Assembly (NCBI GenBank): GCA_029861675.1
Contig: JAOTYV010000180.1
Span: 1-9,624 of the forward strand
Source: Alphaproteobacteria bacterium
Lineage (GTDB): Bacteria; Pseudomonadota; Alphaproteobacteria; UBA8366
DNA length: 9,624 nucleotides
Reading direction: 5' to 3'
The position numbers and the translations under genes were made by a program. The notes below the pieces were generated by a model, which saw nothing but the letters and a program-made list of their open reading frames with translations, made no database searches and was not told where the DNA came from. Below, piece after piece: positions 1-6,338 of the stretch (its first letter is position 1; every line of letters begins with the position of its first letter).

Positions 1-370
1 GCATTGCCGACGGCAACCGGGGCAACAGACGTTCGATCAATGCGCGCGGCGTGCCACGCCACATATCGGGACCAAACCCGCCCTTGCTTTCATCGAGAAT
101 TCCGATCGAATCGGCATCGACCCGACCAAGATTTTCTATTTGTATGGCCGGCAGTGAGGGCGATACCGACGGACGCTCTTCTTCCGCCGCCTTGGGCACG
201 ATCGGCGTCGACAGGTCGCGCCGAGGCGCTAGCTCCACCGGACCCGCCCGGGCAACCAGGACGCCGGCGGGGCTTACCCCGCTGGCCGCAAATGCCGCCG
301 TGCCGGACACCAAGGTGCCGAGCACAAACGCACTTGCAATTATGGATTTATCGGGGAAAACGCCCGTCAT
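1..370 (-). CDS. Secreted conserved protein of unknown function (5' part only)
   Basis: This minus-strand gene begins with ATG at 370 and stays open to the window edge, so only the first 123 residues are visible. A GGAG at 381-384 lies 10 bases upstream of the ATG and supports this start. The N-terminus looks like a Sec signal peptide: a short lysine-containing head, a hydrophobic core at about residues 10-28, and an AFA site predicting cleavage after residue 28. A proline-rich, low-complexity stretch follows (about 31-75). Then comes a compact block with conserved-domain character, containing IQIENLGRVDADSIGILDE at about 77-95 and GGFGPDMWRGTPRALIERLLPRLP at about 97-120. The mature protein is probably periplasmic or outer-surface. 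The start overlaps the preceding small membrane gene by 23 bases, so the two are probably translated together. I have an impression, unverified here, that such proteins recur in Alphaproteobacteria. I assign no function. Confidence 0.8.
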   Translation of the reverse strand, partial: MTGVFPDKSIIASAFVLGTLVSGTAAFAASGVSPAGVLVARAGPVELAPRRDLSTPIVPKAAEEERPSVSPSLPAIQIENLGRVDADSIGILDESKGGFGPDMWRGTPRALIERLLPRLPSAM

Positions 371-488
371 CAATGACCCGCTCCACCGATTTCGACGGCG
401 GCGGTATTTCCCACGTCGCAAGAAATACTGCCCCCGACCCAACGAGCACCAGGAATACTACCAACATCGCTATCGTGAAACGATTCAT
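348..488 (-). CDS. Small single-pass membrane protein, 46 aa, unknown function
   Basis: This short minus-strand ORF runs from ATG at 488 to TAA at 348-350 and encodes 46 residues. Residues 4-24 form one strongly hydrophobic helix (TIAMLVVFLVLVGSGAVFLA). A short polar tail follows, containing the motif WEIPPPSKSVERVIDDGRFPR. That layout suggests a signal anchor with a small periplasmic tail. The tail reads like a conserved motif (aromatic, acidic, PPP, then VE-VI-D-RFP), and the gene overlaps the next secreted-protein gene by 23 bases in another frame, which points to a real translationally coupled pair. No strong Shine-Dalgarno sequence is visible before the ATG. A sigma70-like promoter candidate lies about 70 bases upstream at 560-587. 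Its function is unknown to me; a partner or membrane tether for the downstream secreted protein is only an inference. Confidence 0.7.
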   Translation of the reverse strand: MNRFTIAMLVVFLVLVGSGAVFLATWEIPPPSKSVERVIDDGRFPR

Positions 489-559
489 GAGGCCATCAGT
501 TACTAGGTACGGTCACACCGGCCCCGAATTTCGAGTTTGCGTACCGGCCATGCGTTCTT

Positions 560-587
560 ACTTTACGCTATCTTTCGACTATGGCAA
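560..587 (-). promoter_or_regulatory. Candidate sigma70-type promoter for the left-edge gene pair
   Basis: On the minus strand a TTGCCA box (582-587, five of six matches to TTGACA) is followed after 16 bases by TAAAGT (560-565, four of six matches to TATAAT). It points towards the small membrane gene that starts at 488 and would give a leader of about 65 bases. This is a by-eye match only. Confidence 0.33.
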
Positions 588-655
588 TTGTGCGGCAGTG
601 TATAGGCCCATCCTGTGTGTTTCAACGATGGGAATTCACCACGACGCCGCCAAGG

Positions 656-1213
656 ATGATGACTGAAACCGAAAGACCGGAATTGCCAAAGACCCTCGTG
701 CTGGTAGGCATGATGGGCGCGGGCAAAACCGCCGTCGGCCGGAAGCTTTCCGCGCGCCTCGGATTGCCGTTCATGGATGCTGACGAGGAGATCGAAGCGG
801 CGGCCGGCCGCACGATCGATGAAATATTTGCGGAGCATGGCGAAAAAGCCTTCCGGGAGGGCGAAAACCGTGTCATCCAGAGACTGCTGTCGCAGCCGGT
901 GTGTATCCTGGCGACCGGCGGCGGCGCCTTCATGGATGATCGGACCCGGGCGATTATTCGCGAAAACGGCATTTCGGTATGGCTCCGGGCGGATCTCAAC
1001 ACCCTGTGGCAACGAGTCCGGCGGCGCAGCCACCGTCCCCTGCTGAAGACAAAAAACCCGAAGCAAACGCTTGAGGATCTGATCGCCAAGCGATACCCGG
1101 TCTATGCAACGGCCGATATTACGGTTGAAAGCGACCAGGGACCACTCGATATGACCGCGGATCGGGTGATCAAGTCGGTCAACCGCTTTTTAGCAACGAG
1201 ATGCGACACATGA
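656..1213 (+). CDS. aroK: Shikimate kinase
   Basis: This enzyme phosphorylates shikimate at the 3-OH using ATP, in the cytoplasmic pathway to chorismate. From ATG 656 the protein has 185 residues, normal for the family. Visible features are: P-loop GMMGAGKT at 18-25; the shikimate/Mg-binding DxD at D41-D43; substrate arginine R67 in the KAFREGE block; GGG at 88-90; lid arginine R127 in HRPLL; and R146 in AKRYPVY, matching the second substrate arginine. The frame is open up to an ATG at 581, but that would add 25 residues unlike the family's N-terminus. ATG 659, with AAGG just before it, is an alternative start two to three bases from the one chosen. The stop codon overlaps the aroB start as ATGA, so aroK and aroB are probably translationally coupled. 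Confidence 0.95.
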   Translation: MMTETERPELPKTLVLVGMMGAGKTAVGRKLSARLGLPFMDADEEIEAAAGRTIDEIFAEHGEKAFREGENRVIQRLLSQPVCILATGGGAFMDDRTRAIIRENGISVWLRADLNTLWQRVRRRSHRPLLKTKNPKQTLEDLIAKRYPVYATADITVESDQGPLDMTADRVIKSVNRFLATRCDT

Positions 1214-2325
1214 GCAAAACCGAAACCGTCGTCGTCGAATTGGGCGAACGCCGATACGACATCATTGTCGGCGATGGTGTCCTGAAACAGGCGGGCCGGT
1301 TGATCGCACCGGTACTGTATCTGAAGCGGGTGTTGGTTGTGACCGACACGAATGTCGGCGCGCTGCATCTCGACACCCTGCACGCGGCACTCGACGCGGC
1401 GGCGATCGACCACCAAACGGTAAGCCTGCCGCCCGGCGAAAAAACCAAGGATTTCGGAAATCTCCAAAATCTCCTGGACGCGCTGCTCGACCACGGCATC
1501 GAACGCCGCACCACCTTGGTCGCGTTGGGTGGCGGCGTGGTCGGCGATTTAACCGGTTTCGCCGCCGCTGTCGCGCTCCGTGGTATCGACTTCGTGCAAA
1601 TTCCGACGACCCTGTTGGCACAGGTCGACAGTTCGGTCGGCGGAAAAACCGGCGTCAATTCGCGACATGGCAAAAACCTAATCGGCGCCTTTCATCAACC
1701 GCGCCTGGTGCTCGCGGATACCGGAATTTTAGATACCCTGCCGCGCCGTGAGTTGCTCGCGGGCTATGCCGAGGTGGTCAAGTACGGGCTGATCAACGAT
1801 CCGGAATTTTTCACCTGGCTTGAAGAACACGGCACCGCGCTGTGCCGTGGCGACGCGGCGGACCGCCGCCATGCGATTGTCACGAGCTGCCGGGCCAAGG
1901 CCGCCATCGTCGCCGGCGATGAACGGGAAACGGCGGACCGCGCCCTGCTCAATCTCGGACACACATTTGGTCATGCCCTCGAAGCGGAAACCGGATTCGG
2001 CGATGCGCTGCTGCATGGCGAAGCGGTCGCGATCGGCATGGTCCTGGCCTTCGAGTTGTCCACGCGGCTGGGCCTGTGCCCGCCTGAGGACACACAGCGC
2101 GTGCACCGGCATCTCGCCGCCGTCGGCCTGCCGACCACGGTCGGCGACGCGCTCGGAAACCGATGGGACACCGACGTCTTGATCCGACACATGGGCAAAG
2201 ACAAGAAAGTCGTCGATGGCCGCATGACGTTCGTTCTCGCACGCGGGATCGGCAAGGCGTTCCTGACCCAGGAAGTTGCGACGGGAGACCTGAAAAGCCT
2301 GTTCGAAGGAGCACAATCAACATGA
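1210..2325 (+). CDS. aroB: 3-dehydroquinate synthase
   Basis: This NAD- and metal-dependent cytoplasmic enzyme converts DAHP to 3-dehydroquinate, the second step of the shikimate pathway. The 371-residue length is typical. The nucleotide-binding signature GGGVVGDLTGF is at 107-117 and the active-site block TTLLAQVDSSVGGKTGVN at 133-150, including K146. The probable Zn ligands are E188 (GYAEVVKYG), H251 (LNLGHTFGH) and H269 (LLHGEA). An in-frame ATG exists at 1201. I prefer 1210 because it forms an ATGA overlap with the aroK stop and has GAG at 1198-1200 nine bases ahead. The end overlaps the next gene in the same way. aroKB pairing is common in Proteobacteria. Confidence 0.96.
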   Translation: MSKTETVVVELGERRYDIIVGDGVLKQAGRLIAPVLYLKRVLVVTDTNVGALHLDTLHAALDAAAIDHQTVSLPPGEKTKDFGNLQNLLDALLDHGIERRTTLVALGGGVVGDLTGFAAAVALRGIDFVQIPTTLLAQVDSSVGGKTGVNSRHGKNLIGAFHQPRLVLADTGILDTLPRRELLAGYAEVVKYGLINDPEFFTWLEEHGTALCRGDAADRRHAIVTSCRAKAAIVAGDERETADRALLNLGHTFGHALEAETGFGDALLHGEAVAIGMVLAFELSTRLGLCPPEDTQRVHRHLAAVGLPTTVGDALGNRWDTDVLIRHMGKDKKVVDGRMTFVLARGIGKAFLTQEVATGDLKSLFEGAQST

Positions 2326-3611
2326 CGGTGGAATGGCTGATGATCGGCGGCTTGATCGTCGCGCTCTTGGTGATTTCGGCTTTCTTTTCCGGATCGGAAA
2401 CCGCGCTGACGGCATCGTCGGAACCGCGCATGCACGAACTTGCGCGTCAAGGAAGCCGGCGGGCGCGGCTCGTACTCGGCCTGCACGACCGAAAGGACCG
2501 GCTGATCGGCGCCATTCTGTTGGGCAACAATCTCGTCAATATTTTCGCATCGGCGCTCGCAACCAGTGTTCTTCTGAATATTTTCGGTGAAGCAGGCGTG
2601 GTTTACGCCACCCTTGGGATGACGATGCTGATCTTGATCTTCGCCGAGGTCTTGCCGAAAACCTACGCGCTCGGCCATTCAGACAACGCCGCCCTGATGG
2701 TGGCCCCGGTGATTAAACCGATCGTTTCGGTCCTGGCGCCCGTGACCGCGACCATCAACAAGATCGTGGATCTCACGCTGCTGGCCTTCGGCAAAAGAGC
2801 GACCAATGAATTTCTTCGGGCCCATCGCGAAGAGGAATTGCGGGGCGCGATTAATCTGCACAAGGGATCCGATCCCGAAATCCGCCAGGAACGCGAGATG
2901 CTGCGCAGTATCCTCGATCTCGACGACGTCGAGGTCTATGAGGTCATGACACATCGCCGCAACGTCGAGATGATCGACTTGGCCGATTCCAACGCGACAA
3001 TCCTGAAGCGTGTCGTGAACAGCGCCTATACAAGGCTGCCCCTGTACCAGGACGAGCCGGACAACATCGTCGGCGTGCTGCACGCCAAGGCGCTGCTGCG
3101 GGAAACGCATGGCGACGCGAGCAGAATTGCGGCGGCGAAGATCGCCGAGATCGCGGCAGATCCTTGGTTCATTCCGGAAACCACGAGCCTGCTTGACCAG
3201 CTTCAGGCATTCCGTGAACGGCGCGAGCACTTCGCGGTCGTCGTCGATGAATACGGCGCCTTCATGGGGGTCGTCACGCTCGAAGATATCCTCGAGGAAA
3301 TCGTCGGCAATATCGACGACGAACATGACATCGCCATGCCCGGCGTGCGCCCGCAGGCCACCGGCAGTTTCATCGTCAACGGGTCGGTCAGCATTCGCGA
3401 TCTCAACCGGGAATTCGAATGGCTGCTGCCGGACGACGAAGCCACCACGATCGCAGGCCTGGTGTTGCACGAGGCGCGCATGATACCGGAGCCGGGCCAG
3501 GTCTTCGTTTTCTACGGTTTCCGCTTTGAAATTCTCAGACGGCAACGTAACCAGATCACCCTGTTGCGCGTAACGCCCCAGCCGGCCGAGGACGGTCAGC
3601 CCGCCCCTTGA
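2322..3611 (+). CDS. CNNM/CorC-family membrane protein (DUF21, CBS pair, CorC_HlyC domain)
   Basis: This 429-residue inner-membrane protein belongs to the family often annotated as HlyC/CorC transporter (YfjD/CorB-like), linked to Mg2+ (and Co2+) efflux. The DUF21 domain covers about 1-185, with transmembrane segments near 5-23, 62-84, 93-115 and 124-142. It holds the family motifs SGSETALTAS (23-32), GNNLVNIFAS (68-77) and AEVLPKTYA (108-116). A CBS pair spans about 205-330, including VMTHRRNVEMI and VVVDEYGAFMGVVTLEDILEEIVG. A CorC_HlyC domain occupies about 345-418. ATG 2322 overlaps the aroB stop (ATGA), with GAAGGAG at 2305-2311 as ribosome binding site; the frame is open further upstream inside aroB, but those residues are not family-like. 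Placement after aroKB suggests one transcript without an obvious pathway link. Transport itself is inferred from the family, not visible in sequence. Confidence 0.92.
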   Translation: MTVEWLMIGGLIVALLVISAFFSGSETALTASSEPRMHELARQGSRRARLVLGLHDRKDRLIGAILLGNNLVNIFASALATSVLLNIFGEAGVVYATLGMTMLILIFAEVLPKTYALGHSDNAALMVAPVIKPIVSVLAPVTATINKIVDLTLLAFGKRATNEFLRAHREEELRGAINLHKGSDPEIRQEREMLRSILDLDDVEVYEVMTHRRNVEMIDLADSNATILKRVVNSAYTRLPLYQDEPDNIVGVLHAKALLRETHGDASRIAAAKIAEIAADPWFIPETTSLLDQLQAFRERREHFAVVVDEYGAFMGVVTLEDILEEIVGNIDDEHDIAMPGVRPQATGSFIVNGSVSIRDLNREFEWLLPDDEATTIAGLVLHEARMIPEPGQVFVFYGFRFEILRRQRNQITLLRVTPQPAEDGQPAP

Positions 3612-3699
3612 CCGATTGCGCCGGCGCGCTATTTTTTGCACCGCACAATCACCGCCCCGCCAAAATTCCCTCAAATCACCCACAACCAATGAGGCCGAG

Positions 3700-4278
3700 A
3701 TGCCGCTATCGCCGGCGCGCCCGCGCGAACATTGCCACACCAGAGAAATTACCTGCCGCGGCTATCGCCGTGAGGACGGCCTGTGGGACATCGAGGGTCA
3801 TCTGGTCGATACCAAGCCGTATGAATTCACCAGTGAATATCGCGGCGCGACGCCCAGCGGCACCGCGGTGCACGACATGTGGATCCGTCTGACCGTCGAC
3901 GACGACATGGTTATCCAGGCCTGCGAAGCGAGTATGGATTCTCAGCCTTACGACGTGTGCTCTGCGATCACGCCCAACTTCACAAAACTTGCCGGCATCA
4001 CGATAGCCAAGGGCTGGATGCGGGAAGCCAACCGGGCGATCGGCGGCATTCACGGCTGCACGCATTTGCGGGAACTCTTGGGTCCGATCGCGACCACGGC
4101 GTTTCAGACCATCTATGGCATGCGGATCAAGGCCGCGCGCGATGCGGGCCAATCCCGGCCGGCGCCGAACAGCGGCAAGCCGAGGCATCTCAACGCGTGC
4201 CATGCCTATCGTGAAGACGGTGAAATCGTGCGCGAGACATTCCCAGAATTCTACACCGGCCGGGACGCCGCGGACTGA
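3700..4278 (+). CDS. DUF2889 family protein
   Basis: This 192-residue protein matches my recollection of the DUF2889 family, whose biochemical role is unknown. The N-terminal half contains CRGYRREDGLWDIEGHLVDTKPY (19-41), a beta-strand-like block typical of the family start. The C-terminal half contains AKGWMREANR and GGIHGCTHLRELLGPIATTAFQTIYG (115-140), then LNACHAY (164-170) and a terminal ETFPEFYTG. Repeated Cys and His residues (C75, C87, H118, C120, H122, C167, H168) raise the possibility of metal binding, which is only inference. No signal peptide or membrane segment is visible, so it is probably cytosolic. ATG 3700 was chosen because residues encoded upstream are not family-like and GAGG sits at 3691-3694. 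It lies 88 bases after the CNNM gene on the same strand, so co-transcription is possible, and it converges with bolA. Confidence 0.82.
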   Translation: MPLSPARPREHCHTREITCRGYRREDGLWDIEGHLVDTKPYEFTSEYRGATPSGTAVHDMWIRLTVDDDMVIQACEASMDSQPYDVCSAITPNFTKLAGITIAKGWMREANRAIGGIHGCTHLRELLGPIATTAFQTIYGMRIKAARDAGQSRPAPNSGKPRHLNACHAYREDGEIVRETFPEFYTGRDAAD

Positions 4279-4300
4279 ACGGCGTGCCAATCCAGCGGCG

Positions 4301-4570
4301 CTATTCCTCGGCCGGTGTCAACGTTCGCAAGGCCAGCGCGTGGACCGGGCCCTCGAGTTCCTCTTTCAACACGTCATACACGATGCGTTGCCGCGCCACC
4401 CTGCTCTGACCGTCAAAGGCCACCGAGACGATTTCGACGGAAAAATGTGATTCTCCGCCCGGACGAGCGCCGGCATGTCCCGCATGTTTGTGAGAATCAT
4501 CGGCGATTTCAAGCCGAACCGGTGCCAGCGCAGCGGTCAATTTTTGATGAATTCTGTCGGCAACGCGCAT
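4301..4570 (-). CDS. bolA: BolA family protein
   Basis: This 89-residue minus-strand protein has the compact BolA fold size and sequence. An N-terminal helix, RVADRIHQKLTAAL (2-15), leads to LEIADDSHKHAGHAG (20-34) and the hallmark GESHFSVEIVS (39-49). Then follow F/R-rich strands and the C-terminal helix RQRIVYDVLKEELEGPVHALAL. BolA proteins partner monothiol glutaredoxins around [2Fe-2S] clusters and act in iron-sulfur handling or transcription. The histidines H27, H29, H32 and H42 are the likely ligand candidates, and no cysteine is present. ATG 4570 gives the family-typical start; an in-frame ATG at 4606 would add 12 residues. The gene is divergent from the J-domain/cobST genes and converges closely with the DUF2889 gene (22 bases). 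Confidence 0.9.
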   Translation of the reverse strand: MRVADRIHQKLTAALAPVRLEIADDSHKHAGHAGARPGGESHFSVEIVSVAFDGQSRVARQRIVYDVLKEELEGPVHALALRTLTPAEE

Positions 4571-4574
4571 CTTC

Positions 4575-4604
4575 GGTCCATCCCGCCACGTTCGATGCGG
4601 GACC
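4575..4604. repeat. Imperfect inverted repeat in the bolA leader
   Basis: CCCGC (4582-4586) pairs with GCGGG (4597-4601) around a 10-base loop, and flanking GGT (4575-4577) pairs with ACC (4602-4604) across a 4-base bulge on one side. The element ends four bases before the bolA ATG. It could be an operator half-site pair or a leader hairpin that affects ribosome access. No factor can be named. Confidence 0.3.
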
Positions 4605-4630
4605 ATGAATCCAAGGCGTTTAAGTGTCAA
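4602..4630 (-). promoter_or_regulatory. Candidate bolA promoter
   Basis: The minus strand carries a perfect TTGACA at 4625-4630, then 17 bases, then CATGGT at 4602-4607 (three of six matches to TATAAT). Transcription would begin near 4595, about 25 bases before the bolA ATG. The -35 box is strong and the -10 box weak. It overlaps the inverted repeat at 4575-4604. Confidence 0.38.
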
Positions 4631-4639
4631 CCGGCTACC

Positions 4640-4668
4640 TTGCCTCCGACCGGCGTAGCCTCCATAGT
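4640..4668 (+). promoter_or_regulatory. Candidate promoter for the J-domain gene, possibly leaderless
   Basis: TTGCCT at 4640-4645 (four of six) and CATAGT at 4663-4668 (four of six) are separated by 17 bases. Transcription would start around 4675, exactly the proposed ATG, and no Shine-Dalgarno sequence precedes that ATG. Together these would fit a leaderless mRNA, but both boxes are imperfect. Confidence 0.28.
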
Positions 4669-4674
4669 TGGCCG

Positions 4675-5244
4675 ATGCGCCGATTGGATAAATTTTCAAT
4701 TGAGACGAATCAGCGGGCGCCCGATCGGGCGTGTGACGCCCCTGGTTGCGTGTCCGAAGGGCTCCATCGCGCACCGCAATCGCGCGAAACCCTCAACCAG
4801 TTCTTCTGGTTCTGCCTCGAGCATGTGCGGGAATACAATCGCACTTGGAATTACTGCGCCGGCATGGACGAGCGGGAAATTGAATTGGCGGTCCGGGAGG
4901 ATACGGTATGGCGCCGGCCGACATGGCCGCTGGGGAACCAGCGGAAACCGTACCAGCGCCAATTTGAAAACGGTGAATTTCGCGATCCCTTCGACCTTGG
5001 CGACGAATTGGGAACAAAAGATCGCCGGGCCCGGGAGTTGACCCCGGAGCAGCATGCCGATTTCATGGCTTTCCGGACAATGGACCTTGTCCCACCGGTG
5101 ACCTTGACCCAGCTTAAGACGCGTTATAAGGAACTCGTCAAGCGTCACCACCCGGATGTCAACGGTGGCGATAATTCTGCAGAAGAACGGTTGAAGGATA
5201 TAAACGAGGCTTACACGACGCTGAAGAAGAGCCTCGCTGAATAG
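4675..5244 (+). CDS. J-domain protein with N-terminal Cys-rich region
   Basis: This 189-residue protein has a J domain at its C-terminus (about 138-189) instead of the usual N-terminal place. [20 protein letters not shown] carries the HPD tripeptide at 159-161, followed by the helix [14 protein letters not shown]. The J domain should stimulate a DnaK-type ATPase. The N-terminal part has C20, C25 (CDAPGC) and C47-x2-H50 (WFCLEHV), which resembles a small zinc-binding site, and then RRPTWPLG (80-87). No G/F region, DnaJ zinc finger or client-binding domain is seen. ATG 4675 gives a plausible family start but lacks a ribosome binding site. A GTG at 4624 with AAGG seven bases upstream is in frame and would add 17 residues. 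The gene stands 70 bases before cobS on the same strand, so it is likely in the cobST operon. Confidence 0.85.
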   Translation: MRRLDKFSIETNQRAPDRACDAPGCVSEGLHRAPQSRETLNQFFWFCLEHVREYNRTWNYCAGMDEREIELAVREDTVWRRPTWPLGNQRKPYQRQFENGEFRDPFDLGDELGTKDRRARELTPEQHADFMAFRTMDLVPPVTLTQLKTRYKELVKRHHPDVNGGDNSAEERLKDINEAYTTLKKSLAE

Positions 5245-5314
5245 CCCACCGCACAACAGTCAAAAATTATCCTGGTGCGACACCGCGCGCCGGCAAAACG
5301 ATCGGATTTTTAGC

Positions 5315-6319
5315 ATGGCGAACGCACAAGGTCAGGAGCACAGCAAATCCCACGAGCTCGATGCTCCGGACGTTGAGATTTCGGTCAGACAAACGTTCGG
5401 GCTCGACGTCGACATGAAAGTTCCCGGGTTTTCGTCCGGTTCGGAATATGTCCCGGACATCGATGAGGCCTATGTCTTCGACCATGACACGACCTTGGCC
5501 ATTCTCGCGGGCTTTGCGCATAATCGTCGGGTCATGATCCAGGGCTACCATGGCACCGGGAAATCGACCCATGTGGAGCAAGTGGCGGCACGCCTCAACT
5601 GGCCCTGCATTCGGGTCAACCTCGACAGCCATATCAGCCGGATCGATCTGATCGGCAAGGACGCCATCGTCATTCGCGACGGTAAGCAGATAACCGAATT
5701 CCGTGAAGGCATTTTGCCCTGGGCGCTGCAAAATCCGTGCGCGCTGTGCTTCGACGAATACGACGCCGGACGGCCGGACGTCATGTTCGTGATCCAACGC
5801 GTGCTTGAAGTCGACGGTAAGCTGACACTGTTGGATCAGAGCCGGGTCATTCGCCCGCATCAGTACTTCCGCATGTTTTCGACCTCGAATACGGTCGGAT
5901 TGGGCGACACGACCGGCCTGTATCACGGCACCCAGCAAATCAATCAGGGGCAGATGGACCGGTGGAGCATCGTGACCACCTTGAACTACCTGCCGCATGA
6001 CGAGGAAGTGAAGATCGTCCTGTCGAAGGCCAAGTCCTATGACAATGAAGAGGGCCGGGAGACCATCAGCGCCATGGTGGCGTGCGCCGACCTGACCCGC
6101 GCCGGCTTCGTGAACGGCGACATTTCGACCGTCATGTCGCCCCGCACGGTCATTACCTGGGCGGAGAATTCCGAAATTTTCGGTGATGTCGGCCTCGCGT
6201 TCCGGATGACGTTCCTCAACAAATGCGACGAGACCGAACGCCCGGCCGTGGCGGAATATTACCAACGCTGTTTTGGTACCGAATTGCCCGAAACCGGCGT
6301 AAACGTCGCAATCGCATAG
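5315..6319 (+). CDS. cobS: Cobaltochelatase subunit CobS
   Basis: CobS is the AAA+ ATPase subunit of the aerobic-pathway cobaltochelatase CobNST, which inserts Co2+ into hydrogenobyrinic acid a,c-diamide in the cytoplasm. The 334-residue length fits the family. After the characteristic N-terminal block ([13 protein letters not shown], about 28-40) come Walker A GYHGTGKS at 77-84, Walker B ALCFDEYD at 143-150, a sensor-1 type STSN at 189-192 and DRW (215-217) with a likely arginine finger. The C-terminal helical region includes the conserved [15 protein letters not shown] (275-289). ATG 5315 is preceded by only a weak GGA at 5304-5306. cobT follows after 19 bases, matching the obligate partnership of the two subunits. 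The large subunit CobN is not in the window. Confidence 0.96.
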   Translation: MANAQGQEHSKSHELDAPDVEISVRQTFGLDVDMKVPGFSSGSEYVPDIDEAYVFDHDTTLAILAGFAHNRRVMIQGYHGTGKSTHVEQVAARLNWPCIRVNLDSHISRIDLIGKDAIVIRDGKQITEFREGILPWALQNPCALCFDEYDAGRPDVMFVIQRVLEVDGKLTLLDQSRVIRPHQYFRMFSTSNTVGLGDTTGLYHGTQQINQGQMDRWSIVTTLNYLPHDEEVKIVLSKAKSYDNEEGRETISAMVACADLTRAGFVNGDISTVMSPRTVITWAENSEIFGDVGLAFRMTFLNKCDETERPAVAEYYQRCFGTELPETGVNVAIA

Positions 6320-6338
6320 CCGGAGGCTCCGACCCGCA

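Noticed and set aside
537..564. TTGCGT-N16-TACTTT as an aroK promoter
   Set aside because: The -10 box matches only three of six positions; too weak to list, although some promoter for aroK should lie in 489-655.
581..655. N-terminal extension of aroK from ATG 581
   Set aside because: No ribosome binding site, and the added residues do not resemble shikimate kinase N-termini.
4..666. Plus-strand open frames across the left edge
   Set aside because: Their translations are Arg/Pro-rich and featureless, while the minus strand gives a signal peptide, a transmembrane protein and a ribosome binding site.
3618..3637. GCGCCGGCGC followed by six T, as an intrinsic terminator after the CNNM gene
   Set aside because: The palindrome has almost no loop (a 3-bp stem with 4-base loop at best) and is separated from the T run, so a stable terminator hairpin is unlikely.
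2679..3740. 353-codon open frame antisense to the CNNM gene
   Set aside because: Shadow of a real gene with full domain structure on the plus strand.
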